Of a stretch of DNA of 43,644 bases, positions 1 to 9,497 are shown in pieces. The notes below the pieces were generated by a model. The model worked only from the letters and a program-made list of their open reading frames with translations. It was not told where the DNA came from and made no database searches. Positions within the stretch are counted from its first letter, which is position 1, and every line of letters starts with the position of its first letter. Origin of the DNA: Candidatus Coprousia avicola (lineage in GTDB: Bacteria; Actinomycetota; Coriobacteriia; Coriobacteriales; Coriobacteriaceae); NCBI GenBank assembly GCA_018715125.1, contig DVMF01000006.1, positions 1-43,644 on the forward strand, read 5' to 3'. Made by a program: the position numbers and the translations under genes.

Positions 1-1522
<1,522 letters not shown>

Positions 1523-1523
<1 letters not shown>

Positions 1524-2509
1524 TGGTGGAGACCGACGGCGCGGCACTGGTACGCGCCCACCTTGCCGAGCAGCCCTTTTTGCTGGCGCCCATGGCGGGG
1601 GTCACCGATGCCGCCTACCGCATCATGTGCCGGCGGCGCGGCGCCCGCCTCGCCTATTCTGAGATGGTGAGCGTCGCCGGGCTCGCGTACGCGAGCAACA
1701 AGACCTGGCGGCTCGTGCTCCCCGAAGAGGATGAGCCCCAGATCTGCGTGCAGCTCTTCGGGTCGAAGCCCGATCAGTTCGCCGGTGCCGTCGAGGCCGT
1801 GCAGGAGCGCGTGGGCGAGAGGCTCACCCTGATCGACGTCAACATGGCGTGCCCCGCCCGCAAGGTCATCACCAAAGGCGAGGGCTGCGCGCTCATGGAG
1901 ACGCCGGAGCTCGCAGAGGAGATCGTGCGCGCATGCACCGCTCGGGCGCAGGTCCCCGTGACCGTCAAGATGAGGACGGCTTTTCGTACGGGCGAGCGCA
2001 CGGCGCCTGAGCTCGCGCGTCGTCTCGAGCAGGCGGGCGCGTCCGCCATCGCCGTGCACGGGCGCTCCGCCAAACAGCTCTACACGGGCACGGCGGACTG
2101 GTCGGTCATCGACGAGGTAGCGCGTGCCGTGAGCGTCCCGGTCATCGGGTCGGGCGACGTATTCGACGCCGAGTGCGCGGCGCGCCGCCTGGCGGACACG
2201 GCTGCCTCCGGAGTCTTTATCGCGCGCGGGTCGTACGGAAACCCATGGATCTTCCAGGATGCCCTCGCCTGCGCCCGTGACGGGACGCCGGCGCCTGTGC
2301 ACGATGCCCGCGAGCGCCTCGACGCCCTGCGCGAGCACCTGGGGCTCGTTCACCGGTACCTCCCCTTTATGGCGCGGGCCCGAACCTTCGCGACCTGGTA
2401 TCTCAAAGGTCTGCCTCACGCCGCCTCATGGCGCGGGCGCGTGGTCACCTGCACGACCTACGAGGAGTTCATGGCCCTCGTAGATGAGATCGAGGCCGAT
2501 TGCGCATGA
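1523..2509 (+). CDS. dusB: tRNA-dihydrouridine synthase (DusB-like)
   Basis: This is an FMN-dependent enzyme that reduces uridines in the tRNA D-loop to dihydrouridine. The 328-residue TIM-barrel protein shows the family start FLLAPMAGVTDAAYR, the region DVNMACPARKV carrying the catalytic cysteine, the lysine-bearing VTVKMR strand, HGRSAKQLYTG and the FMN-phosphate-binding end IARGSYGNPWIF. The GTG at 1523 overlaps the lepA stop (TAGTG), with AAGGTGG about 7 bases upstream; GTG at 1526 is an alternative. Its own stop overlaps hemW by ATGA. lepA-dusB-hemW thus looks like one coupled transcript. The family is certain; DusB rather than another Dus subgroup is inferred from overall similarity. 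Confidence 0.93.
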
Positions 2510-3747
2510 CGGTGCGCGCCCTCTACGTGCATGTCCCGTTCTGCCATGCCAAGTGCGCCTACTGCGATTTCGACTCCTGCGGGCTCACGGGCGAGAGGCT
2601 TACCCGCGCCGCCGGGGCCTATCTAGCGAAGCTCGAATCGCGCATCGACGCGTTTGGCGCGAGCGGGGCCCTCGAGGACGTTGAGACCGTCTACATAGGC
2701 GGCGGCACGCCGACGGTGCTCGGAGAGGGGCTCGCCGCTCTCGTCGCGCATATCCGCCGATGGTGCGCCCCCTCCGAGCTCACCTGTGAGGCAAACCCCG
2801 AATCCTTTGACGAGGTCCTCGCGCAGCGCCTGGCCGCGGCCGGTGCGACACGCATCTCGCTGGGGGTGCAGAGCCTTGACGACGACGAGCTCAGGCGCAT
2901 CGGGCGGCTGCACTCCGCGCGCGGCGCTCTTGCGGCGCTCGAGCGCGCGCGGCGGAACGGCTTCACCGTGTCATGCGACCTCATGTGCGGTCTGCCCGGG
3001 CAGACGGGGGCGTCGTGGCGCGCTACGCTTGCGCGCACGGTCGAGGCCCGGCCCGACCATGTCTCGGTCTATCCGCTCACGTTGGAGGAGGGGACTCCGC
3101 TCGCGCGGCGTGCCGAGCGGGACCCGCGCCTCGTTCCGGACGAGGACTTTCAGGCGAGCTGCATGGAGACCGCCGCATCGGTGCTGGCGGGGGCGGGGTA
3201 TGCGCGCTACGAGGTGGCGAGCTACGCCCTGCCGGGGCGGCGCTGCCGCCATAACTGCATGTACTGGACGGGCGCCGGCTATCTCGGCTTCGGACGCTCG
3301 GCCGCGGGCATGCTCGACGGTGCCGCGTACCTGAGGCTGCGCCGACTCTTCCCGGGATGCGAGGGGGACGCGCCGGCGCGATCGGTGGACCCGCGCGATC
3401 GCGTGCGCCTCGTGCAACTCGATGACGCGGCCGAGCGCTTCGATTTCGAGCTCCTGCATGAACGGGAGGCGCTCGCCGAGGACCTTATGCTCGGCATGCG
3501 CATGACCGACGGGGTCGACCGCGCGCTCATCGCCCGCGCTGCGGCCTGCATGGGGGACGACGCCGTCGACGGCGTCCTTCGCGATGTCTGCGCCGCCGGG
3601 CTTGCCGCGTGGACCGATGCGCCGGATGGCGCCGCGTCGTGGCGAGAGCATGCGCCCGGCGCCCGCCTGGTGCCTGCGGAGCGCGGCTGGCTTCTGGGCA
3701 ACGAGCTCTACGCGCGGTTCTGGGACCTGGCGACGGAGGCCTCGTAG
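2506..3747 (+). CDS. hemW: Radical SAM protein HemW (HemN-like, haem chaperone)
   Basis: The protein has 413 residues. The radical-SAM cluster motif CxxxCxxC appears at the extreme N-terminus as YVHVPFCHAKCAYCDF, followed by GGGTPTVL and EANPES, typical of HemN/HemW. The diagnostic HemW motif HNxxYW is present as CRHNCMYWTGAGYLGFG. HemW proteins bind haem and are thought to deliver it to target proteins; they are often mis-annotated as coproporphyrinogen dehydrogenase, and the short N-terminus plus HNxxYW argue against that activity. The ATG at 2506 overlaps the dusB stop by ATGA. In many actinobacteria hrcA follows hemW; here the next gene is a DnaJ variant and no hrcA is visible. Confidence 0.92.
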   Translation: MTVRALYVHVPFCHAKCAYCDFDSCGLTGERLTRAAGAYLAKLESRIDAFGASGALEDVETVYIGGGTPTVLGEGLAALVAHIRRWCAPSELTCEANPESFDEVLAQRLAAAGATRISLGVQSLDDDELRRIGRLHSARGALAALERARRNGFTVSCDLMCGLPGQTGASWRATLARTVEARPDHVSVYPLTLEEGTPLARRAERDPRLVPDEDFQASCMETAASVLAGAGYARYEVASYALPGRRCRHNCMYWTGAGYLGFGRSAAGMLDGAAYLRLRRLFPGCEGDAPARSVDPRDRVRLVQLDDAAERFDFELLHEREALAEDLMLGMRMTDGVDRALIARAAACMGDDAVDGVLRDVCAAGLAAWTDAPDGAASWREHAPGARLVPAERGWLLGNELYARFWDLATEAS

Positions 3748-3815
3748 GCCCGTAAGGTTCAGGTAAGGATGCCGGCAGTCATGTGTGCGCGCGGTAGGGG
3801 CCGGCTATCTCGCGT

Positions 3816-3842
3816 TTGACGTTCCGGCCGCTCAGGTACAAT
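3816..3842 (+). promoter_or_regulatory. Putative sigma-70-type promoter for the dnaJ pair
   Basis: TTGACG (3816-3821) and TACAAT (3837-3842) are separated by 15 bases, slightly short of the ideal 17. They lie in the 133-base gap between hemW and the first dnaJ, about 40 bases before the GTG start. No CIRCE element and no HspR-type inverted repeat is visible in the gap, so heat-shock control by HrcA or HspR at this site is not supported. Confidence 0.5.
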
Positions 3843-3880
3843 AAGCCACATCTGTCTCAACCTAGGAGGTTCGTTCTCCC

Positions 3881-4993
3881 GTGGCGACTATGAACGAAAA
3901 GGATTACTACGCGATTCTCGGAGTCTCCAAAGATGCCGACAAGCGCGAGATTCAGAAGGCGTTTCAGCAGAAGGCCCGCAAGCTCCACCCGGATGTGAAC
4001 AAGGCACCCGATGCGGAGGAGAAGTTCAAGGAGGTCTCCGAGGCGTACGCCGTCCTCTCCGACGATCAGAAGCGGGCGCGCTACGATGCCATGCGCTCGG
4101 GAAACCCCTATGCGGCGGCATCCGCCGGTGCGAACCCCTATGCCTCCTATGGCGGCGGGTACGCGGGCTCTCCCTTCGGAGGCGGGTTCCCCTTCGGCGG
4201 GGGGTTCGGCGATTGGGGGCAGGCGCGGGGCAGGAGCGCCTCTGCGTACAACCCCGAGAACGGCGCCGACGTCGTCGTGGACGTCGAGCTCTCCGCCGAC
4301 GAGGTGAAGCACGGCGCCCGCAAGGGCATCCGGTACCGGCGCTACGAGCCGTGCGGCCATTGCCACGGGTCGGGTTCGGTCTCGAGCGAGCACGCGCACA
4401 CCTGCCCCAGCTGCGGCGGCACAGGCTCCATCGGCGTCGACATGTCGTTTCTGTTCGGGGGCGGCACCTTCCAGATGGTCTGCCCCGAGTGCGGCGGCTC
4501 GGGCAAGGTCGTCGCCGATCCCTGCCCCGAATGCGGCGGGACCGGGCGCACGCAGGTCGTGAGCGAGGCGGTCATCGAGTTTCCCGCGGGCACCCACGAC
4601 GGCGACCGCGTGCGCGTGGCCGGCATGGGGCACGCCGGCACCAACGGGGCGGCGGGCGGCGACCTCATCGGACGCGCGCGCGTTGCCGCCGAGCGCCTCG
4701 AGGGGCGCGCCCACCAGGGCTTCTACCTCATGGGCTTCGCGGCGCCCTTCGTGCTGCTCTTCGCCTTCATGCAGATCCTCTCGGTCATCGCCATCGTATG
4801 CGTCGCGGTGTTCGGCTTCGGCGTGTTCCAGGTCCTCTCCGACGACATCATGCACCGCACTCCGCTGTGGTGGAAGCGGGGCGGCAAGCGCTTCCTCGCG
4901 GGATTCGGCAACGCGCTTTTCTACGCGCTCATAATGCTGTGGTTCGTGAGCTGCTCGAGCGGTCTGTACTGGCGTCCGTACTACCTGTTGTGA
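3881..4993 (+). CDS. Membrane-anchored DnaJ variant (J domain, zinc fingers, TM tail)
   Basis: J-domain co-chaperone of 370 residues with an unusual C-terminus. Residues 7-70 form the J domain with HPD at 36-38. A Gly/Phe-rich region follows (about 74-115). Substrate-binding domain I is split by a full zinc-finger region of four CxxCxGxG repeats (158-223: CGHCHGSG, CPSCGGTG, CPECGGSG, CPECGGTG). After the GDLIGRARV segment that closes domain I, the usual domain II and dimerisation region are absent. Instead there are hydrophobic stretches at about 281-318 (one or two helices) and 339-360, ending in WRPYYLL. It should therefore recruit DnaK (HSP70) at the membrane; that role is inferred. The GTG start has AGGAGG 11 bases upstream; the ATG three codons on is too far from it. 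Confidence 0.85.
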   Translation: MATMNEKDYYAILGVSKDADKREIQKAFQQKARKLHPDVNKAPDAEEKFKEVSEAYAVLSDDQKRARYDAMRSGNPYAAASAGANPYASYGGGYAGSPFGGGFPFGGGFGDWGQARGRSASAYNPENGADVVVDVELSADEVKHGARKGIRYRRYEPCGHCHGSGSVSSEHAHTCPSCGGTGSIGVDMSFLFGGGTFQMVCPECGGSGKVVADPCPECGGTGRTQVVSEAVIEFPAGTHDGDRVRVAGMGHAGTNGAAGGDLIGRARVAAERLEGRAHQGFYLMGFAAPFVLLFAFMQILSVIAIVCVAVFGFGVFQVLSDDIMHRTPLWWKRGGKRFLAGFGNALFYALIMLWFVSCSSGLYWRPYYLL

Positions 4994-5124
4994 CGGGGGC
5001 GCCCGCCGCATCCGCTGCGCGTGATTACCGTTGGTTTTCAGCGGGTACAACGGACGATGCCGGACGTGGCGCGCGCAAGGGCGCCGCGCCGGGGTGCCAA
5101 CCGAAGTGGGGAGTGTAAAGGGTT

Positions 5125-6273
5125 TTGGCTGAGAAAAAGGATTATTACGAGGTGCTCGGCGTCGACCGCGACGCCGACCAGCGCACTATCAAGCGCGCGT
5201 TTCTGAAGAAGGCGCGCACGGTGCATCCGGATGTTTCCGACGACCCGGACGCCGAGGAGAAGTTCAAGGAGCTCAACGAGGCGTATTCCGTCCTCTCCGA
5301 CGAGCAGAAGCGCGCCAACTACGATCGCTTCGGTACGGCGGACGGGCCCATGGGCTCGGGCTATGTCGACCTCAACGACATCTTCGGCGGCATGGGGATG
5401 GACGATATCTTCTCGTCGTTCTTCGGCGGGGGAGCGGCCGGCGGTCGTCGTCGCCAGACGCGACGCCAGGGCCGCGACATGGCCATCTCCCTCAGCGTGA
5501 CGCTCGAGGAGGCGGCGCTCGGTTGCACGAAGACCATCAGCTACGACCGCCTCGCCCCGTGCGAGGACTGTCAGGGCACCGGCCTTTCCGAGGGCGCGCA
5601 CGAGCAGCAGTGCCCGCGCTGCCATGGCACGGGTTTCGTGACGACGGTGCAGCGCTCCATATTCGGCCAGATGCAGTCCTCGTCCCCCTGCCCGGATTGC
5701 GGCGGCGAGGGCGTGGTCGTCGACCACCCCTGCGAGATGTGCGACGGGCAGGGACGCACGCCCAACCACGAGAAGATCGATGTGCAGATTCCGGCGGGCA
5801 TCTCCTCCGGGCGGCAGCTGCGCGTGCGCGGCTACGGCGAGGCGGGCTACCGCGGCGCGGAGGCCGGCGACCTTATCGTGACCGTGGCCGTGGAGGAGCA
5901 CGAGCGCTTCCACCGGATGGGTGATGACCTTGCCCTGGAGGTCGAGATCGGCATGGCTCAGGCCGCCCTGGGATGCACGGTGGAGGTCGCCGGCATCATG
6001 CCCGACGAGACCGTCACCTTCGACATACCCGCCGGCACCCAGTACGGCGACACCGTCACCGTGGACGAGAAGGGCATGCCCCGCATCGGGGGCGGCGGCT
6101 CCCGCGGCCGCGCCATCGCCCAGGTGCGGGTCACGGTGCCGCGTAGGCTCGGCGCGGAGGAGCGCGAGCTGTTGGAGCGCTTCGCCAAGAGCCGGGGTGA
6201 GGAGTTCGCGCCCGCCCCGCGCCGCTCGGTGGGCGATCGCATCCGCGACGCCATCGATGACATCTTGGACTAG
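5125..6273 (+). CDS. dnaJ: Chaperone protein DnaJ (canonical type I)
   Basis: Full-length 382-residue DnaJ, the HSP40 partner that stimulates the DnaK ATPase and delivers unfolded clients. It has a J domain with HPD at 34-36, a Gly/Phe region around residues 72-105 containing DIFGGMGMDDIF, four CxxCxGxG zinc-binding repeats (CEDCQGTG, CPRCHGTG, CPDCGGEG, CEMCDGQG) and both C-terminal substrate-binding domains, including the VTFDIPAGTQYGDTV segment. The start must be TTG at 5125: an in-frame TAA lies at 5116-5118 and the next usable start falls inside the J domain. The ribosome-binding site is weak (GGGGAG about 11 bases or AAAGGG 2 bases upstream). It lies 131 bases after the membrane-anchored paralogue, so the two may act on different client pools. 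Confidence 0.95.
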   Translation: MAEKKDYYEVLGVDRDADQRTIKRAFLKKARTVHPDVSDDPDAEEKFKELNEAYSVLSDEQKRANYDRFGTADGPMGSGYVDLNDIFGGMGMDDIFSSFFGGGAAGGRRRQTRRQGRDMAISLSVTLEEAALGCTKTISYDRLAPCEDCQGTGLSEGAHEQQCPRCHGTGFVTTVQRSIFGQMQSSSPCPDCGGEGVVVDHPCEMCDGQGRTPNHEKIDVQIPAGISSGRQLRVRGYGEAGYRGAEAGDLIVTVAVEEHERFHRMGDDLALEVEIGMAQAALGCTVEVAGIMPDETVTFDIPAGTQYGDTVTVDEKGMPRIGGGGSRGRAIAQVRVTVPRRLGAEERELLERFAKSRGEEFAPAPRRSVGDRIRDAIDDILD

Positions 6274-6280
6274 GTGAGCC

Positions 6281-7600
6281 GTGGCCGATTCTCTCGTCTC
6301 CGTGGTAAACCTCGGCTGTCGCGTCAACCGCGTCGAGTCGGACCGCATCTCCGCCGAGCTCGTCTCCGCGGGTTTCACGCTGGTCGACCCCGACGAGGCG
6401 TCGCTTGTCGTGATCAACACCTGCGCCGTGACCGGCGAAGCCGAGGCCAAGACGCGCAAGGCCGTGCGCCATGCGCTCGGGCGTGCGCGACGCCCCTGGG
6501 TCATCGCGTGCGGGTGCGCCGCCAACCTGCATCCCGACATGCTGGAGACGCTCTCCGATCGTGTTGTGGTGGAGCCCTCCAAGGTGGACGTGGTCGCGCG
6601 CGCGTGCTCCCTGCTGGGGCTCGTGAACGACGGTGACAGCCTCGACGACGCCGTCGACCCTCATGATCTTGCCCGCGTCCTCGGCCGTTCGCGCTGGGGC
6701 GTCAAGGTGCAGGACGGCTGCAACAACCGCTGCACGTACTGCATCGTCTGGAAAGCGCGCGGGCCGGAGCGCTCCGTCCCGGTGCCCGCGGTGCTCGACC
6801 AGGTCCGCCTCGCCGAGAGGGCGGGCGTTCCCGAGGTCGTTCTCACGGGCGTCAATCTGGGGGCGTACGACGGGGTCGGTGCCGGCGATGCGCATGTCGA
6901 GATCGACGAGCTGGTCGAGACCATCCTGCATGAGACGGCGATCCCGCAGCTTCGCCTCTCCTCGCTGGAGCCCATGGATGTAACCGACCGCCTGCTCGAC
7001 GTCATGGCGGCGCACCCCGACCGCATCGCCCCGTTCTTGCACCTGCCGCTCCAGTCCGGATGCTCGGCAACGCTCGCGCGCATGGGCAGGCCCTATACCG
7101 CCGAGGAGTTTCACGACCTCTGCCTGAGGGCCCGCCGCCGCATTCCCGCCCTCGCGCTCTCCTGCGACGTCATCGTCGGATTTCCCGGCGAGACCGACGC
7201 CGAGTTTTCGGAATCACTCGCGATCTGCCAGAAGGTGGGGTTCGCGCGGATGCACGTGTTCCGCTACAGCCCCCGGCCCGGTACCGCGGCGGCAGCCATG
7301 GACGATCAGGTTTCCCCCGAGCTGAAAGAGGTGCGCGGGCGCGCCATGAGGGCACTTGCCCGCGAGCTCGCGCTCGCAGACGCCCGTTCTCGCGTGGGTA
7401 CCGTGGAGTTTGGCGTCGTCGAGGGCGCGAGCCAGGTCACGCTCGGCTCGTATCACCGGCTGCGGCTGCGCGGGGGCGCCGACGCTCTCCCGGCGACGCG
7501 CGTCCCGGTCGCCATCGAGGGCGTCGAGGATTCCGGCGAGCTCTGGGGGACGGTTGCGGCGTCGGAAGGCGCCGAGGCAAGCGAGGTGGCATGTGGATAA
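6281..7600 (+). CDS. mtaB: tRNA N6-threonylcarbamoyladenosine methylthiotransferase MtaB
   Basis: Radical-SAM methylthiotransferase expected to convert t6A37 to ms2t6A37 in ANN-decoding tRNAs. The 439-residue protein has the N-terminal UPF0004 cluster-binding domain (NLGCRVNRVES near residue 10, NTCAVT, CGCAAN), the radical-SAM motif CNNRCTYC with the MtaB-type follow-on IVWKARGPERSVP, and a short C-terminal TRAM-like region. The LGCRVN start and the absence of MiaB (TFGCQMN) or RimO (LGCAKN) signatures favour MtaB. The GTG start lies 7 bases after the dnaJ stop, with AGGTGAG close upstream. Its 3' end overlaps phoH by 8 bases. Confidence 0.9.
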   Translation: MADSLVSVVNLGCRVNRVESDRISAELVSAGFTLVDPDEASLVVINTCAVTGEAEAKTRKAVRHALGRARRPWVIACGCAANLHPDMLETLSDRVVVEPSKVDVVARACSLLGLVNDGDSLDDAVDPHDLARVLGRSRWGVKVQDGCNNRCTYCIVWKARGPERSVPVPAVLDQVRLAERAGVPEVVLTGVNLGAYDGVGAGDAHVEIDELVETILHETAIPQLRLSSLEPMDVTDRLLDVMAAHPDRIAPFLHLPLQSGCSATLARMGRPYTAEEFHDLCLRARRRIPALALSCDVIVGFPGETDAEFSESLAICQKVGFARMHVFRYSPRPGTAAAAMDDQVSPELKEVRGRAMRALARELALADARSRVGTVEFGVVEGASQVTLGSYHRLRLRGGADALPATRVPVAIEGVEDSGELWGTVAASEGAEASEVACG

Positions 7601-8615
7601 CGCACAGGTGACCCTGACCATACCTGACGGGGTCGACGCACGGCTCGTGACGGGCGCATCGGACGCTAACCTGCGCCTCATCGAGAGACGGTCGCCCGCC
7701 TCCGTCATCGTGCGCGGCAACGCGATCGCGCTCTCCGGGCTCTCCGGTGAGGTCGAGCTCCTGACGCGTCTATTCTCGCAGCTCATTCGCGAGGCTGCGG
7801 AGGGAAGGGCGCTCGCTCCGGACGAAGTCGAGCGCCTCTACGATGCCCTGGGGGAGAGCGGCCTCGACGCGGCGAGCTTCCGCGACGACATCCTGCTCAC
7901 GTACCGGGGCCGTGCCCTCAGGCCCAAGACCATCGGACAGAAGCGCTATATCGACGCGATCCGGGAGAACACCGTCACGTTCTGCGTGGGCCCTGCGGGA
8001 ACCGGCAAAACCTATCTCGCCATGGCGATGGCGGTGGGAGCCCTCAAGCGGCGCGAGGTCAGCCGCATCGTGCTTACCCGCCCGGTGGTCGAGGCGGGGG
8101 AGAGCCTCGGGTTTCTGCCCGGCACCCTGGAGGAGAAGATCGACCCGTACGTGCGTCCGCTCTTCGACGCGCTCTTCGATATGACCGATATGGAGCGCGC
8201 CGGCGAGCTCGTCGAGCGCGGCGTCATCGAGATCGCGCCGCTCGCCTATATGCGCGGGCGGACGTTGAACGACGCGTTTGTCGTGCTTGATGAAGCCCAG
8301 AACACCACGCCCGAGCAGATGAAGATGTTTCTCACGCGCCTGGGCTTCAACTCCAAGTTCGTCATCACGGGCGATATGACCCAGCGCGACCTCCCGATGC
8401 GTCGCGGGGGCCTCACCGATATCGAGGCGATACTCGGCGGTGTTCGCGATATCGCCTTCATCCATCTCGACCGCGCCGACGTCGTGCGCCATGCGCTCGT
8501 CGGCCGCATCGTCGAGGCGTATGATGCCTTCGAGGCGGAATGCGGGCCGGGTCGCGCAGGCGACCGGCGCGAGCGAAAGGAGGCCGAGCATGGCCGTTCT
8601 CATAGCGTGCGATAG
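7593..8615 (+). CDS. phoH: PhoH-like P-loop ATPase
   Basis: PhoH family ATPase of 340 residues. An N-terminal KH-like/RNA-associated region of about 110 residues (TIPDGVDARLVTGASDANLRLIE) precedes the PhoH domain: QKRYIDAI, Walker A GPAGTGKTYLAMA, LTRPVVEAGESLGFLPG, Walker B VVLDEAQNTT, and ITGDMTQRDLP. The family is implicated in RNA metabolism, and its conserved neighbours ybeY and era act in rRNA maturation and small-subunit assembly; the exact substrate is not established. The GTG at 7593 overlaps mtaB by 8 bases and has AGGTGG just upstream; GTG at 7608 is an alternative. The 3' end overlaps the ybeY start. Confidence 0.93.
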   Translation: MDNAQVTLTIPDGVDARLVTGASDANLRLIERRSPASVIVRGNAIALSGLSGEVELLTRLFSQLIREAAEGRALAPDEVERLYDALGESGLDAASFRDDILLTYRGRALRPKTIGQKRYIDAIRENTVTFCVGPAGTGKTYLAMAMAVGALKRREVSRIVLTRPVVEAGESLGFLPGTLEEKIDPYVRPLFDALFDMTDMERAGELVERGVIEIAPLAYMRGRTLNDAFVVLDEAQNTTPEQMKMFLTRLGFNSKFVITGDMTQRDLPMRRGGLTDIEAILGGVRDIAFIHLDRADVVRHALVGRIVEAYDAFEAECGPGRAGDRRERKEAEHGRSHSVR

Positions 8616-9114
8616 CGGGTGCGAGGCGCTGCTATCCGATGAGGAGATTGCTGAGACCTGCGCCTTCGTACTCGAAGCCGAGGGGGTCACGGTTCCTTGC
8701 GAGGTGTCGCTCTCCTGGGTCGACGACGAGCGCATGCGCGAGCTCAACGCCACGTGGCGCGGTATCGACAGGGTCACCGACGTCCTCTCGTTCGAGTGCG
8801 ACGATCCGGCGTCCGGCGCCGACGGGGAGGAGGCGGTCGAGCTCGGCGACATTGTTCTCGCGCCCGCGCAGATAGCCCGGCAGGCGCCCGGGTTCGGCAA
8901 CACGCCGGAGGACGAGTGCCGTCTCATGCTCGTGCACGGCATGCTCCACCTGCTGGGATACGACCATATCGAAGACGACGAGGCGGAAGAGATGGAGGCG
9001 CGCGAGGACGACCTCCTGCGCGCGCTCGCCGAGGGGCGCGGCGAGGACCCCGCCGCCCTCGACCTGGGCCCGCTCACGCGCCATAGCGCTGAGGAGGAGG
9101 GAGACGACGTATGA
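8590..9114 (+). CDS. ybeY: Endoribonuclease YbeY (rRNA maturation factor)
   Basis: Metal-dependent endoribonuclease needed for 16S rRNA 3'-end processing and 70S quality control. The 174-residue protein contains the zinc-binding signature HGMLHLLGYDH (HxxxHxxxxxH) and the conserved upstream segment RGIDRVTDVLSFE. The acidic tail after residue 140 is typical of actinobacterial versions. ATG 8590 is preceded by a near-perfect AAAGGAGG 6 bases upstream (8576-8583), which lies inside the end of phoH; the two genes overlap by 26 bases. The stop overlaps the next start by ATGA. Confidence 0.95.
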   Translation: MAVLIACDSGCEALLSDEEIAETCAFVLEAEGVTVPCEVSLSWVDDERMRELNATWRGIDRVTDVLSFECDDPASGADGEEAVELGDIVLAPAQIARQAPGFGNTPEDECRLMLVHGMLHLLGYDHIEDDEAEEMEAREDDLLRALAEGRGEDPAALDLGPLTRHSAEEEGDDV

Positions 9115-9488
9115 TTCCCGGTTCTGAGCGCGACCACCCCACGTTCATCCGCTCCTTCCGCTACGCCCTCGAGGGCTTCATCACCGCCGTGACGACGGAG
9201 CGCAACATCAACGTGCAGCTCTGCGTGGGGGCCGCCGCCATCGTCGCGGGCCTCGTCATCGGCATCGACGCCATCTCCTGGGCGCTCATCGTTCTCTGCA
9301 TCGGCATCGTGCTCTTCGCGGAGCTCGTCAACACGGCCCTCGAGGCGGTGGTCGACCTCGCGACGCAGGAGCTTCACCCGCTTGCCAAGCGCGCGAAGGA
9401 CATCGCTGCCGCGAGCGTCTTCGTTTTGTCCCTCACCGCGGCCGTCGTCGGCATCCTCGTGTTTGCCCGGGCCCTCGGATTGTTGTAA
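9111..9488 (+). CDS. dgkA: Diacylglycerol/undecaprenol kinase (DgkA family)
   Basis: Small integral-membrane lipid kinase of 125 residues. It has the family signature ELVNTALEAVVDL followed by HPLAKRAKDIAAASV, and three hydrophobic helices (about 40-60, 61-80 and 100-122). Gram-positive members mainly phosphorylate undecaprenol to recycle the cell-wall carrier lipid, whereas proteobacterial ones use diacylglycerol; the sequence alone does not settle the substrate. ATG 9111 overlaps the ybeY stop (ATGA), with a GAGGAGGAGGGA purine-rich stretch upstream. A ybeY-dgkA-era order is common in Gram-positive genomes and supports co-transcription. Confidence 0.92.
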   Translation: MIPGSERDHPTFIRSFRYALEGFITAVTTERNINVQLCVGAAAIVAGLVIGIDAISWALIVLCIGIVLFAELVNTALEAVVDLATQELHPLAKRAKDIAAASVFVLSLTAAVVGILVFARALGLL

Positions 9489-9497
9489 GGAGTGCGT

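Noticed and set aside
2506-3747. Annotation as oxygen-independent coproporphyrinogen III dehydrogenase (HemN)
   Set aside because: The N-terminus is short and the HNxxYW motif is present, both HemW features.
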